Shown here: positions 36,501 through 46,006 of the stretch, piece by piece
How positions within the stretch are numbered: the first letter of the stretch is position 1
How the letters are laid out: each line of letters starts with the position of its first letter
From: Prevotella sp. CAG:1320
GTDB taxonomy: Bacteria > Bacteroidota > Bacteroidia > Bacteroidales > Bacteroidaceae
NCBI GenBank assembly: GCA_000435635.1
Contig: FR882151.1
Span: forward strand, 20,687-84,686
DNA length: 64,000 nt
Reading direction: 5' to 3'
Notes under the pieces: generated by a model
Database searches by the model: none
What the model was told of the DNA's origin: nothing
What the model saw: the letters and a program-made list of their open reading frames with translations, nothing else
Translations under genes and position numbers: made by a program

Positions 36501-37856
36501 ATGACCAACCCGTTCAAGATATTCCTGATAAAGAAAGAGGAGCGGTGGCTGGCGGCCACCATCCTGCTGGTGTTCGTCGCCCTGCAAGCCCTGTTCATCG
36601 CCAGCGAGTACCGCTGGTACACCATGGGCGCGCCAGGCGGCTTCTGGAGCATTTTCACCAAGCACTACCGCATGTCGGGCTACGACTGCTGGTCGTGGAT
36701 CACCATCTCCGGCATGCGCATCCACTTCGAGACCATCCGCCATCCGCTCTACCTCACGTTCCTCTACCCCATGCACTTGGTGGACAAGTGGCTGATGGAG
36801 ACGTTCGACTACAACTTCGCCGTCTACTTCATGGCCGTCATCCTGCTCTTCTCCACGGTCTACGCGGCCATCTTCATCTACCGCACGCTGCGGGAGAACA
36901 TGGAGCTGAGGCGCCTGGACGCGTCGCTGCTCACGCTCTTCCTCTTTTCGTTCGCCCACGTGATGGTGCCCGCCATCTGCCCCGACCACTTCGTCATCTC
37001 GCTCATGCTGCTCTCGATGACCATCTACATCGCCAGCAAGAAGATGAAGCGGGGCATCCTCTTCAAGCCCTGGCAGTCGTGCGTGCTGATGGTGTTCACC
37101 GCGGGCATGGCCACCTCCAACGGGGTGAAGACCATCCTGGCCGGCCTCTTCGCCAACGGCAAGCGCTTCTTCACGCCCCGCAACCTCTTCTTCGGCATCG
37201 CCCTGCCCATACTCATCATCCTGGGCATACAGCAGTCGCAATACTACGCCCTGGAGGTGCCGCAGCAGAAGGTAATCGCCAACATAGAGCAGGCCAACCT
37301 GGAGAAAGACTCCGTGAAGGTGACCCAGCACGAGCAAGAGCGCAACGCCTGGCTGAAAGCCCACAACGGGCAGCCCGCGGGCGACGGCCCCATCACCAAG
37401 CTCATGGACGTGTCCACGCCAAGAATGGCCACGCTGGTGGAGAACTTCTTCGGCGAGTCAATACAACTACACCAGCAATACTTGCTGAAAGACGTGATGC
37501 ACGACCGCCCCATCTTCGTGCACTACGACTGGCTGGTCAATTACCTGGTGGAAATCATCATTGTGCTGCTGTTCATCACGGGCGTTGCCTGGGGTTGGCG
37601 AGAAAGGCTGATGTGGATGCTCCTGTCCTGGTTCGCCTGCGACGTGACGCTCCACCTGGTCATGGGCTTCGCCATCAACGAGGTATACATCATGACCGCA
37701 GGCTGGGCTTTCATCATCCCGCTCTCCATAGGCTTCATGGCCCGCGGCCTGCGCCCCCGCCCGCTCAGCTGGCTCAGGCTGCTGGTGGGCGCGCTCACCG
37801 CCTACCTGTGGCTCTACAACGGCGGGCAGCTCGTCTACTACCTGCTCACCCTATAA
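36501..37856 (+). CDS. DUF6080-type polytopic membrane protein (copy 1)
   Basis: 451 residues, about ten membrane spans. A short cytoplasmic start with KKEERW, first-loop residues IRHPLYLTFLYPMHL, and PDHFVISLMLLSMTIYIASKKMKRG. A soluble loop of about 80 residues (260-340) ends in LVENFFGESIQLHQQYLL. The size, large loop and paired gene with a glycosyltransferase make a GT-C-like glycosyltransferase plausible, but no catalytic residues can be assigned. It matches what I know as DUF6080 in Bacteroidales. Tandem paralog follows 12 bases later. Confidence 0.7.
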   Translation: MTNPFKIFLIKKEERWLAATILLVFVALQALFIASEYRWYTMGAPGGFWSIFTKHYRMSGYDCWSWITISGMRIHFETIRHPLYLTFLYPMHLVDKWLMETFDYNFAVYFMAVILLFSTVYAAIFIYRTLRENMELRRLDASLLTLFLFSFAHVMVPAICPDHFVISLMLLSMTIYIASKKMKRGILFKPWQSCVLMVFTAGMATSNGVKTILAGLFANGKRFFTPRNLFFGIALPILIILGIQQSQYYALEVPQQKVIANIEQANLEKDSVKVTQHEQERNAWLKAHNGQPAGDGPITKLMDVSTPRMATLVENFFGESIQLHQQYLLKDVMHDRPIFVHYDWLVNYLVEIIIVLLFITGVAWGWRERLMWMLLSWFACDVTLHLVMGFAINEVYIMTAGWAFIIPLSIGFMARGLRPRPLSWLRLLVGALTAYLWLYNGGQLVYYLLTL

Positions 37857-37868
37857 CCGTCACCGAAA

Positions 37869-39314
37869 ATGCTTAGAAGAGTATTCGACATATTCCGAGT
37901 CCGCAAGGAGGAGCGATGGCCCGCCCTGGCCTGGCTGCTGATGATAGTGGCCACCAACGCCCTGGTGGTGGCGCGCCACTGGGCGCAGTTCTCCCAGGTG
38001 GTGGACAACTACCACTCACTGGTCATCAAGCAGTTCCACCTCTCGGGCTTCGACCCGCTCACCTACGCCCTGGTGACCGACTGGTCGCCCGCCTACAACA
38101 TCTATCGCCACCCGCTGCTGGCCTTCTTCATGTACGTGCCCTACGCCATCAACCATGGCCTCATCGCCCTCACGGGCACCAACTGCGCCACCATCGTGGT
38201 GGCGGCCTTCGTGGTGTTCAGCGCCTTCTACGCCCTGCTGCTCCTCTTCCGCGTGTTCAGGGAAGTGCTGGAGCTCAATTACTTCGACTCCTGCGCCCTG
38301 GTGTTCCTCACCTACTCCTTCGGCTACGTGATGGTGGCCTCCTGCGCCCCCGACCACTTCGTGCTCTCCATGATGCTACTCATTCTGACCGTCTACGTCA
38401 GCGGCCGCAAGATGCAGAAGGGGAAACCCTACACCATCTGGCAGACCGTCCTGTTCTTCTTCCTCACGGCGGGCATCTCACTCAACAACGGCATCAAGGT
38501 CTTCCTGGCCAACATGCTCACCAACGTGAGGAAGTTCTTCCGCCCCGCCAACCTCATCTTCGCCATCATTCTGCCCGCCGCCTTGCTGTGGCTGGTGGCC
38601 CGCGTAGAATGGCGACACTACGAGTATCCGCGCTTCCACGCCCGCCAGGTGGCCAAGGTGAAGAAAGCGAAAGCGGAGAAAGAGGCCGTCTACCGCATGG
38701 TGAGAGACACCATACAAGACACGAGCTCCTTCGCCATAGACCAAGCCGTGAAGCGGGAAATGCAGGAGCGAGCCTGGGAGAAATTCCAGCGCAGGCAGAA
38801 GTTGCCCTCCGTAGCCCATGCCGGCAAGCCCATGGGCAAGGGGGAGTTCAGCCAGTGGACAGACATGACCACCGACCGCTGGGCATCGCTGGTGGAGAAC
38901 GTCTTCGGGGAGTCCATACAGCTGCACACCGACCACCTCCTGGGAGACACCCTGATAGGACGGCCCGTGTTCGTGAAATATAGTTACTGGGCCAACTACG
39001 CCGTGGAGGCCGTGGTGGCCGCCCTCTTCCTGTTGGGCGTTTGGTTCGGGCGGCGCGCCCGTTTCCTGTGGCTATGCCTCTCGTTCTTCCTGTTCGACAT
39101 GCTCATCCACTTCGTCTTGGGCTTCGGGCTCAACGAGATTTACATCATGAGCCCCCACTTCCTCTTCGTCATTCCCGTGGCCATCGCCTACCTCCTGCTC
39201 CAGGCCAAAGGCAGCCGCTGGCACCGCCCGCTGTCGTGGCTCTGCGCCCTGTTGGCCGCGGGACTTACCATCTATAATGGCTCCCTGCTCGTCCAATATC
39301 TCGTCACGCCATGA
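37869..39314 (+). CDS. DUF6080-type polytopic membrane protein (copy 2)
   Basis: 481 residues. Paralog of the preceding gene with the same landmarks: RVRKEERW start, IYRHPLLAFFMYVPYAINHG, APDHFVLSMMLLILTVYVSGRKMQKG, and LVENVFGESIQLHTDHLLGD after a longer, lysine-rich loop (about 250-350). Duplication is old: the loops differ greatly while the membrane motifs PDHF and FGESIQLH are kept, marking them as functionally constrained. Its stop overlaps the GT2 start by 4 bases. Confidence 0.7.
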   Translation: MLRRVFDIFRVRKEERWPALAWLLMIVATNALVVARHWAQFSQVVDNYHSLVIKQFHLSGFDPLTYALVTDWSPAYNIYRHPLLAFFMYVPYAINHGLIALTGTNCATIVVAAFVVFSAFYALLLLFRVFREVLELNYFDSCALVFLTYSFGYVMVASCAPDHFVLSMMLLILTVYVSGRKMQKGKPYTIWQTVLFFFLTAGISLNNGIKVFLANMLTNVRKFFRPANLIFAIILPAALLWLVARVEWRHYEYPRFHARQVAKVKKAKAEKEAVYRMVRDTIQDTSSFAIDQAVKREMQERAWEKFQRRQKLPSVAHAGKPMGKGEFSQWTDMTTDRWASLVENVFGESIQLHTDHLLGDTLIGRPVFVKYSYWANYAVEAVVAALFLLGVWFGRRARFLWLCLSFFLFDMLIHFVLGFGLNEIYIMSPHFLFVIPVAIAYLLLQAKGSRWHRPLSWLCALLAAGLTIYNGSLLVQYLVTP

Positions 39315-40270
39315 ACAAGCCCAGCGTTTCCGTAGTGATATGCACCTACAACGGAGCGAAGTACCTGCGAGAGCAGCTTGACTCCATCCTGCGGCAAGAT
39401 TACCCCGCGGCGGAAATCATCGCGCAAGACGACGCTTCCACCGACGGGACGATGGACATCCTTTCAGACTACGCACGACGCTATCCCCAACTGAAAGTAT
39501 TCCGCAACGCTTCCTCCCTGGGCGTGAACCGCAACTTCTTCTCCGCCATGCGCCGCGCCACAGGTGACTACATCGCCATCTCCGACCAGGACGACCGCTG
39601 GCTGCCCAACAAGCTCAGCGCGCAACTCCAGGCCATCGGAGACAAGTTGCTCTGCGCTTGCCATTCCCGCCCCTTCAGCGACAATGGCGCCTACGCCCAC
39701 TATGACCCCCGACTGCCCAACACCAGCCTGATACGACTGCTCTTCAACAGCCTGCCTGGCCACACGCTCCTCTTTCGCAAGGAGCTGCTGACCGACATCA
39801 TGCCGCGGGACAACGAACTCTACCACGTGTCCTACTACGACGTGGCGCTCTGCCTGGCGGCGGCAGCCAAAGACAGCATCGCCTTTGCCGACGAGGCCTT
39901 GGTAGACCACCGTCGCCACACTTCCGCGGCGACTTACAGCGACTTCCACCACAGCTTGCCCGGCGTGGGCAACTTCCTCTACATCCTCTTTTGGAGCCTG
40001 CGCCACTATCGCCAGGTTCGCCCCAAGGCTTGCCGCTACTGGCACGCTCGCCTGGCTTACCTCTCCGCCATCCCCGCGGAGACAGAAGTACACCAGGAGG
40101 CCATCCGCCTGCTCCAATTGGAACTGCGGCCTGGCCCCTGGGCAGCCCTCCAGTTGCAACGTCACCTCCTCCGCAATCGCCACCGCCTTTTCCACACTCC
40201 AGGCTCCAGTCCCGTGAAGTGGGTACGCGCCGCCCTCTATCCCCTCATGCAATACTATGTATACAGGTAG
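39311..40270 (+). CDS. Family 2 glycosyltransferase
   Basis: 319 residues. GT-A fold start SVSVVICTYNGAKYLREQLDSILRQ, nucleotide-binding DDASTDGT, and acidic motif ISDQDDRWLPNKL near 93-105, the rhamnosyltransferase-like form of GT2. No membrane span. Translationally coupled to DUF6080 copy 2 and close to glf, so it probably adds a sugar, possibly galactofuranose or rhamnose, during surface polysaccharide assembly. The C-terminal 80 residues are arginine- and leucine-rich helices likely to touch the membrane. Confidence 0.88.
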   Translation: MNKPSVSVVICTYNGAKYLREQLDSILRQDYPAAEIIAQDDASTDGTMDILSDYARRYPQLKVFRNASSLGVNRNFFSAMRRATGDYIAISDQDDRWLPNKLSAQLQAIGDKLLCACHSRPFSDNGAYAHYDPRLPNTSLIRLLFNSLPGHTLLFRKELLTDIMPRDNELYHVSYYDVALCLAAAAKDSIAFADEALVDHRRHTSAATYSDFHHSLPGVGNFLYILFWSLRHYRQVRPKACRYWHARLAYLSAIPAETEVHQEAIRLLQLELRPGPWAALQLQRHLLRNRHRLFHTPGSSPVKWVRAALYPLMQYYVYR

Positions 40271-40316
40271 AAAAGTGGTTCATATCAGGCCAAACCAAAA
40301 AAATATCCGCAAAACA

Positions 40317-40347
40317 CTTGCGGTCTCAAAGAAAAAGCGTATCTTTG
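40317..40347 (+). promoter_or_regulatory. Promoter of glf
   Basis: -33 TTG at about 40318-40320 and -7 TATCTTTG at 40340-40347 with 19 bases between; the ATG is at 40394. Confidence 0.55.
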
Positions 40348-40393
40348 CGGAACAACGAAAAGCATCCACTATCGGATTAACCCTGAATAGCAC

Positions 40394-41524
40394 ATGAAAA
40401 GTTATGATTACCTAATTGTTGGCTCTGGACTCTATGGAGCCACTTTCGCCCATTTAGCACGAAAGATGGGCAAGAAATGCTTAGTTATCGACAAGCGCCC
40501 CCACTTGGGAGGAAACATCTATTGTGAGAACGTGGAAGGCATCAACGTACACAAGTACGGCGCCCACATCTTCCACACCAGCGACAAACGTGTATGGGAT
40601 TTCGTCAACGGCATCGTTGAGTTCAACCGCTACACCAATTCCCCCGTGGCCAACTACAAAGGAAAACTCTACAACCTGCCGTTCAACATGAACACCTTCT
40701 GGCAGATGTGGGGAGTCACCACGCCTAAGGAAGCGCACGAGAAGCTGGAAGAACAGCGCGCGGAAGCCCAAGCCAAGATGTTGGCGGAAGGCATCATCGA
40801 GCCTCGCAACCTGGAAGAGCAAGCCCTGATGCTGATAGGCAAGGACATCTATGAGCGGCTCATCAAAGGCTACACCGAGAAACAGTGGGGCCGCAAGTGC
40901 TCCGAGCTGCCCGCCTTCATCATCAAGCGGCTGCCCGTAAGGCTGGTGTTCGACAACAACTACTTCAACGACAAATACCAAGGCATCCCCGTCGGCGGAT
41001 ACAACAAGCTGACTGAAGGGCTGCTGGAAGGAGTGGAGACCCGCGTGGGCGTAGACTTCTTCGAGGACAGGAGCTTCTGGGAAAGCCAAGCCGATCGAAT
41101 CGTCTTCACGGGAAAGATAGACGAGTTCTTCGGCTATGACCATGGCAAACTGGAATACCGCACCGTCAACTTTGAGCAAGAGATACTTGACACGCCCAAC
41201 TACCAGGGCAACGCCGTGGTGAACTATACCGAACGGGAAGTGCCCTACACCCGCGTCATAGAGCACAAGCACTTCGAGATGTTCGGCCAAGAGGTCTACG
41301 ACTGCCCCACGACCGTCATCTCCCGAGAATACTCCGTGGAATGGCAAGACGGCATGGAGCCCTATTACCCCGTAAACGACAAGCGCAACTCCACGCTCTA
41401 CGCCAAATACAAGGCCGAGGCCGACCGCAAGAAAAACGTCATCTTCGGTGGCCGCCTGGCGGAATACAAGTATTACGACATGGCGCCCATCATCCAGCAA
41501 GTGCTCAACCGCTTCCCTGAGTGA
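40394..41524 (+). CDS. glf: UDP-galactopyranose mutase
   Basis: 376 residues, the usual length. FAD-binding YDYLIVGSGLYGATFAHLA at 4-22, then DKRPHLGGNIYCENVEGINVHKYGAHIFHT, and the flavin/substrate region FTGKIDEFFGYDHGKLEYRT. Interconverts UDP-galactopyranose and UDP-galactofuranose, a donor for O-antigen, capsule or other galactofuranose glycans. Own promoter at 40317-40347, but it follows the GT2 gene by 123 bases in the same direction. Confidence 0.96.
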   Translation: MKSYDYLIVGSGLYGATFAHLARKMGKKCLVIDKRPHLGGNIYCENVEGINVHKYGAHIFHTSDKRVWDFVNGIVEFNRYTNSPVANYKGKLYNLPFNMNTFWQMWGVTTPKEAHEKLEEQRAEAQAKMLAEGIIEPRNLEEQALMLIGKDIYERLIKGYTEKQWGRKCSELPAFIIKRLPVRLVFDNNYFNDKYQGIPVGGYNKLTEGLLEGVETRVGVDFFEDRSFWESQADRIVFTGKIDEFFGYDHGKLEYRTVNFEQEILDTPNYQGNAVVNYTEREVPYTRVIEHKHFEMFGQEVYDCPTTVISREYSVEWQDGMEPYYPVNDKRNSTLYAKYKAEADRKKNVIFGGRLAEYKYYDMAPIIQQVLNRFPE

Positions 41525-41723
41525 CCTGGGCGTAGGCGGGAAATGCCAAGATACCACCTCCCTGGCTTGTCAACTTGCGCACGCGGTCCCCGCGACATTC
41601 CCGCCGCCCTCGCTTTTCCGCCCTGCCAGCCAGGGAAACACACATAAGTAAATTGAATGATTCACATAAATGACTTGGCCGATCCACTTACGTGGATCGG
41701 CCAATGTTATCTATATTCATTTC

Positions 41724-41826
41724 AAGACAACTTGATTTGCTCATGAAAACAACTTGTTTTCCTTGCGAAAATAACTTGTTTTCATGGGCAAAATAACTTA
41801 AATTGAAAAACAAATCAACTTGATTT
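41724..41826. repeat. Tandem palindrome array B (5 units, 22-bp period)
   Basis: Five 15-bp units at 41724, 41746, 41768, 41790 and 41812 with exact 7-bp spacers. Unit 2 is AAAACAACTTGTTTT, identical to unit 3 of array A. Unit 5 (AAATCAACTTGATTT) is also a perfect odd palindrome with changed arms, the change matched on both sides. Lies about 200 bases 3' of glf. Confidence 0.85.
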
Positions 41827-41849
41827 CCTTTACCCCCTCTATCCAACCC

Positions 41850-41903
41850 AAGACATTCCAATTCTTTCCGCTTCTCGCAAAATGGAAAGAAACGGAATGT
41901 CTT
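41850..41903. terminator. Long interrupted hairpin 3' of glf
   Basis: Arms AAGACATTCC/GGAATGTCTT (10 bp) and TTCTTTCC/GGAAAGAA (8 bp) separated by a 2x2 internal loop, 14-base terminal loop, followed on the plus strand by ATTTCTTGTTAT. Could terminate a long glf transcript or be part of an RNA; direction is not certain. Confidence 0.45.
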
Positions 41904-42022
41904 ATTTCTTGTTATCTGGCAAATGCGCCTTTCCGCCACCGGAAGCACATCCCAGCCAACGGAGAAGATAAGGGAGAAAAAGGTATTATTATTGCTTGCG
42001 GAGAGAAACTCTAGTATCTCCC

Positions 42023-42108
42023 CAGTACCAACTAAGTGAAACTGCAGTACCAGCATAAGTGGTACTGGAGTACCAACTAGCTGGTACTGGGGTTGAAGTA
42101 GTACTGCA
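42023..42108. repeat. Tandem palindrome array D (4 imperfect units, ~23-bp period)
   Basis: Repeated inverted half-sites AGTACCA and TGGTACT; palindrome centres fall near 42033, 42056, 42079 and 42102. Best unit: AGTACCAACTAGCTGGTACT (42070-42089), near-perfect. Looser than the other arrays but with the same spacing and unit number. Lies between convergent genes, 70% of the way from glf to cysS. Confidence 0.65.
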
Positions 42109-42445
42109 TTTCAAGAGGAATAGCATCGTGCTCTGGTTACAATGAAACTTGAGATCGAAGAATTACAATATCTGAAAATGGCACTTCCGCTTCCAAGACA
42201 CAGCGCATTCTTGCGTTTCGGCAAGCCAAGCAGCGTAACAAAACAACTTGTGAAAATGGGAACAAGGACATAAAACAAGCATATTCTTCCAAGATTATCA
42301 TTATTTTACACGATTTCCAGGAAAAATTAATAATTTTGCAAACAACGCATTCAAAACGGCAAAATCGTCAATGTGAATAAAGGCGAGTGGGACAAAGGTA
42401 GAACCACAGATTCTGTAAATGCGTTCAAAAAGTGCGAGACAAGAA

Positions 42446-42471
42446 AAGGAAGCCTCCGAAGAGACTTCCTT
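42446..42471 (-). terminator. cysS terminator
   Basis: On the minus strand AAGGAAG and CTTCCTT pair around a 12-base loop and are followed by TTCTTGTCT. Position, 33 bases past the cysS stop, fits an intrinsic terminator. Confidence 0.55.
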
Positions 42472-42503
42472 GACGTGTATTGTATAACCACTAAAAGAAT
42501 CGG

Positions 42504-44000
42504 CTATTTGTTTAACTTCCAGGTAACGCCGTCCTTGGTGTCTTTCACCTCGAAGCCCGCCTGGGCCAACGCGTCACGTATCTGGTCACTGGTAGCCCAA
42601 TCTTTCTCGGCCTTTGCCTTGGCACGCAAGCTGAGCACCATGTCCACCACCTTGCCGTAAGCTTCCTCCCTTGCGTCATTGTTGGCAGCACGTTCGCTTT
42701 TCAGGCCTAGCAGGTCGAAAGCGAAGAGATGGAAGGTATCCGTCAGCTTCCGCAGCACCTCAGCGGTGACAGTCGCCTTGTGATCCAGCAAGTTGTTGAC
42801 CACGTGGCAAGCCTCAAAAAGGTAGCTGATGATCAGTTGGGTCTGCAAGTCATCGTTCATCGCGTCATAGCAACGCTGGGGCAAAGCGCTGACGAAATCT
42901 TCCGTTTCCTTGTCTGTCTGCTGGGAGACGGGCAGTCTTTCCAAGTCGGCAATGGCATTCATCAGCCGTTCCAGTCCCTTTTGGCTGGCCTGCAAAGCGT
43001 CATTGGAGAAGTCTACCGTGCTGCGATAGTGGGCTGAGAGCATGAAGAAACGTATGGTCATGGGCGAATAGGCCTGGGAGAGCAACGGGTGCTCACCCTT
43101 GAAGAACTGCTCCAGGGTGATGAAGTTGCCCAGGCTCTTGCCCATCTTCTGCCCATTGATGGTGAGCATATTGTTGTGCATCCAGTATCTCACCATGGGT
43201 TCTCCTTGGGCTGCCACGGCTTGCGCTATCTCGCATTCATGATGGGGAAACACCAAGTCCATGCCACCGCCATGGATGTCGAACTGCTTGCCCAGGTATT
43301 TCCTGCCCATGGCGGTACACTCGCAATGCCATCCCGGGAAGCCGTCTCCCCAAGGACTTGGCCAACGCATGATATGCTCGGGTGTAGCTTTCTTCCACAA
43401 GGCAAAGTCAGCCTGATGGCGTTTCTCGCCCACGCCAGCCAAAGTACGGCTTTCGTTAATGACGTTCTCTAAGGAACGACCCGAAAGCACGCCATAGTGA
43501 TGGTCTTGGTTGTACTTCTCTATATCAAAATAAACGCTGCCGTTGCTCTCATAGGCATAACCATTGGCCAATATCTGGCTCACGAGCTGCTCTTGCTCAA
43601 TGATATGACCCGTGGCGTGAGGCTCTATGGAGGGCGGCAAGACGTTAAGCGCCCGCATGGCGGCGTGGTAGCGGTTAGTATAGTACTGCGCCACCTCCAT
43701 AGGCTCCAGCTGCTCCAGCCGGGCTTTCTTCTCTATCTTGTCATCGCCCTCGTCGGCATCATGTTCCATATGGCCTACGTCTGTGATGTTCCTCACATAG
43801 CGCACCTTGTAACCTAAATGCTTCAGGTAACGGAAAAGCACGTCGAAGGTGACAGCGGGACGGGCGTGGCCCAAATGGGGGTCGCCATAAACAGTGGGGC
43901 CACATACATACATCCCCACATGGGGAGCATGCAGGGGGACAAAACGCTCCTTGGCACGCTTGAGCGTATTATATAAGACTAGATTCTGTTCCATATCCAT
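42504..44000 (-). CDS. cysS: Cysteinyl-tRNA synthetase
   Basis: 498 residues; a start at 43994 is equally possible. Class I signature with zinc-binding Cys: [19 protein letters not shown] (HxGH form HLGH) near 27-45, [17 protein letters not shown] with further zinc ligands near 215, [10 protein letters not shown], and the KMSKS motif as KMGKSLGNF near 280. Charges tRNA-Cys. Monocistronic, promoter TACCTTTG at 44037-44030. Confidence 0.97.
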   Translation of the reverse strand: MDMEQNLVLYNTLKRAKERFVPLHAPHVGMYVCGPTVYGDPHLGHARPAVTFDVLFRYLKHLGYKVRYVRNITDVGHMEHDADEGDDKIEKKARLEQLEPMEVAQYYTNRYHAAMRALNVLPPSIEPHATGHIIEQEQLVSQILANGYAYESNGSVYFDIEKYNQDHHYGVLSGRSLENVINESRTLAGVGEKRHQADFALWKKATPEHIMRWPSPWGDGFPGWHCECTAMGRKYLGKQFDIHGGGMDLVFPHHECEIAQAVAAQGEPMVRYWMHNNMLTINGQKMGKSLGNFITLEQFFKGEHPLLSQAYSPMTIRFFMLSAHYRSTVDFSNDALQASQKGLERLMNAIADLERLPVSQQTDKETEDFVSALPQRCYDAMNDDLQTQLIISYLFEACHVVNNLLDHKATVTAEVLRKLTDTFHLFAFDLLGLKSERAANNDAREEAYGKVVDMVLSLRAKAKAEKDWATSDQIRDALAQAGFEVKDTKDGVTWKLNK

Positions 44001-44117
44001 GTGCGATTGATGGGTATTCGTTTATCGCGCAAAGGTAATGCAATTCCGCGAATAATCAAAATAAAAGACAGGAGATTTTACTGTTCGCCCTTCCAAAAGG
44101 CATAGCAACAGTAAAGG

Positions 44118-44258
44118 ATAAGAAAATCCGCTTCCCACAACAACTGGCGGGAAGCGGATACGCACGAAATGAAAACTGCCTCACGGCAGCGCTTTTTAAA
44201 GATTGATTCTTTTTCCGCATCCCTCTTTATGTCGCTTCATATTAGAGAGGATATGCTA
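44118..44258 (-). ncRNA. Candidate small RNA upstream of cysS
   Basis: A minus-strand -7 element TATCTTTG lies at 44274-44267. About 100 bases downstream on that strand come hairpin CTGCC/GGCAG followed by TTTTCATTT, and then a 10-bp stem TCCGCTTCCC/GGGAAGCGGA (44158-44149 with 44137-44128) followed by TTTTCTT, an intrinsic-terminator shape. The span of about 140 bases with its own promoter and terminator before the cysS promoter suggests a stand-alone RNA. It matches no RNA family I know. Confidence 0.35.
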
Positions 44259-44542
44259 ATCGATGGCAAAGATAACATTATTTGTTCGAACTTCTACCCC
44301 CCCCCCTGTTAAGATTGGTTAACCCGTGAGCATTTTAACCCTTGTTGATGTAAAATCAACACTTTTTGAGAATTTGCCTCATTCACCACCCCGCAAATCA
44401 CTTCAAATGGGCATTCAGTCGTGAGTCGAAAACGGTCTCAGGCAACAATACCAGAAGCACTAAACAACCTTAAAAAAATAAATTTTATTTGATAAATCGC
44501 ATAATAATAGCCCTAAAGGGACTGTTTTCGGATATTTCTCCG

Positions 44543-44550
44543 TAAATTTG
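44543..44550 (+). promoter_or_regulatory. -7 promoter element TAAATTTG of the envelope operon
   Basis: Perfect TAnnTTTG match 31 bases before the DUF6242 gene start at 44582. Confidence 0.5.
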
Positions 44551-44581
44551 CACGCAAAATAAAAATATTGTATAACGCATA

Positions 44582-46006
44582 ATGAGAAATAAGCTTCAGG
44601 TTTTCATCCTGTTGATTTCAATGGCATGGATAGCTAGCTCCTGCCTGGATGACAACGAATACGAATATGAATACCCCAACGACACTGCCATCACGGCTTT
44701 CTCGCTGGGCACAGTGGATAGATATGTGCACACCCTTTCCTCAAAAGGCGAAGACAGCGTCTACACGGAAGACGTGGACGGCAGCGAATACAAGTTCTAC
44801 ATTGACCAGGTAAAAAAGATAATCTACAACCCAGACTCCTTGCCTAAAGGCTGTGACGCCACACGCATATTGGCTACCATCAGTTCCAAGAACAGCGGAG
44901 TCATCGGCATCAAGGACACGAAGAGTGACTCCATCGCCGCCTATTCCAGCAGTGACTCCATAGACTTCTCCGTACCACGGGAGATAAGAGCCTACAACGT
45001 GATAGGCACCGCCTACTCCGCCTATACCGTCACCGTGAATGTACACAAGGAAGACCCAGACTCCTTTGGCTGGCATACCTTGGCGCAAAACAACGCTGAG
45101 TTGGCGGCATTAGCCCAGGCAAAAGCCGTGAGCGTGAACGAGCGGATATATTTGTTTGGCATAGATGCCACGAACAACTTGCACATCTATGCCACAAACA
45201 TCACGGACGGAGTGGAATGGGAAGAAGTAACGCCCGATGTTTCCCTCTCCCCTAACGCCTGCCAAAATGCCATCAGCTTTAACGGCTACATTTATACTTT
45301 GACCAATGGCATGAATACTTTGACCAATGACATGACAGGCACCAACTTGATGCGTTCCGTTGACGCCAAGACTTGGGAAACCGTAAAGACCGCCACCGGG
45401 CTCACTTGTTTGGCCGGGGCCAGTTCCCGCTACCTATATGCCTTGACACCCACGGGCATCTCCGTGTCGAAAGACGAGGGGTTCACCTGGGAGGCCGAGC
45501 CAATAGATACAGACGCCACATTCCTGCCCAGCGCGGAGATAAGCTTAGCCTATACGGAGAACTTGGTGAACGAGGAAACGGAGCACCTGTTGCTTATGGG
45601 AAGGCCAGCCGCCAGCGCAGGACAAGAATCCTCCACGGTATGGACCAAGGTGCAAGAATACGCGGAAGGTTCGGAAAACCAACCTTGGAGCTACGTGGTC
45701 TATGACCGAGGCGACAAATTCAAGGCTCCTTATGGCCGCCAGTTCTTGGCCACGGCCTATAGAGGTGGCTTTGAGGCACTACATTGCGACTCCGACAGCC
45801 TGTTGGTGTCCATGGACAAAGGCATCACTTGGCGCAAAGACTCAGTGGGTCTGCCCACGGGCTTCAATGGCGCACGTAACTTCGCTTTCGTCAAGGACGA
45901 ACAGAACTACCTGTGGATTATCAACATAGACGGAGTGGGAAGCGCCTGGAAAGGCCGCCACAATTCCGAGGGATGGATTAAAGAGGAGACCGCCTTCGAG
46001 AACTGA
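44582..46006 (+). CDS. DUF6242-type exported lipoprotein
   Basis: 474 residues. Lipobox ASSC near residue 21, followed by LDDNEYEYEYPND, an acidic start that suggests surface or outer-membrane lipidation. N-terminal Ig-like region (to about 150) then kelch/BNR-like propeller segments (ISFNGYIYTLTNGM, RSVDAKTWETV, VSKDEGFTWEAEP, VSMDKGITWRKDS). Matches what I know as DUF6242, found beside DUF6089, uppS and bamA in Bacteroidales. Function unknown; context suggests envelope assembly. First gene of a ten-gene rightward operon. Confidence 0.78.
   Translation: MRNKLQVFILLISMAWIASSCLDDNEYEYEYPNDTAITAFSLGTVDRYVHTLSSKGEDSVYTEDVDGSEYKFYIDQVKKIIYNPDSLPKGCDATRILATISSKNSGVIGIKDTKSDSIAAYSSSDSIDFSVPREIRAYNVIGTAYSAYTVTVNVHKEDPDSFGWHTLAQNNAELAALAQAKAVSVNERIYLFGIDATNNLHIYATNITDGVEWEEVTPDVSLSPNACQNAISFNGYIYTLTNGMNTLTNDMTGTNLMRSVDAKTWETVKTATGLTCLAGASSRYLYALTPTGISVSKDEGFTWEAEPIDTDATFLPSAEISLAYTENLVNEETEHLLLMGRPAASAGQESSTVWTKVQEYAEGSENQPWSYVVYDRGDKFKAPYGRQFLATAYRGGFEALHCDSDSLLVSMDKGITWRKDSVGLPTGFNGARNFAFVKDEQNYLWIINIDGVGSAWKGRHNSEGWIKEETAFEN

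Larger units (their letters stand above)
41525..42503. other. Long intergenic region between convergent glf and cysS
   Basis: 979 bases without a credible gene. Holds palindrome array B (41724-41826), a long hairpin (41850-41903), palindrome array D (about 42023-42108), a rightward -7-like TAATTTTG at 42332-42339 with no clear gene behind it, and the cysS terminator (42446-42471). A 42373 GTG frame of about 30 codons before it runs antisense into cysS is not convincing. Confidence 0.55.
44001..44581. other. Divergent intergenic region between cysS and the envelope operon
   Basis: 581 bases. Holds the cysS promoter (44030-44037), a candidate leftward small RNA (44118-44258), a run of ten C at 44297-44306, and the promoter of the DUF6242 operon (TAAATTTG, 44543-44550). 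No protein gene seen. Confidence 0.55.

Noticed and set aside
36369-37364. 331-codon frame antisense to DUF6080 copy 1
   Set aside because: Antisense shadow in GC-rich sequence, low-complexity and without a recognisable family.
36545-37876. Open frame of 443 codons overlapping DUF6080 copy 1 in another frame
   Set aside because: Composition is His/Arg/Leu/Pro-rich as expected from a shifted frame of a GC-rich gene; no domain resemblance. The same applies to frames inside 34872-35729 and 37916-38983.
41688-42056. 122-codon minus-strand frame across palindrome array B
   Set aside because: Its sequence is mostly translation of the repeats and the long hairpin; no homology seen.
42373-42660. 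GTG-started frame behind a -7-like element near cysS
   Set aside because: Only about 30 codons precede the antisense overlap with cysS; the hairpin inside is better explained as the cysS terminator.
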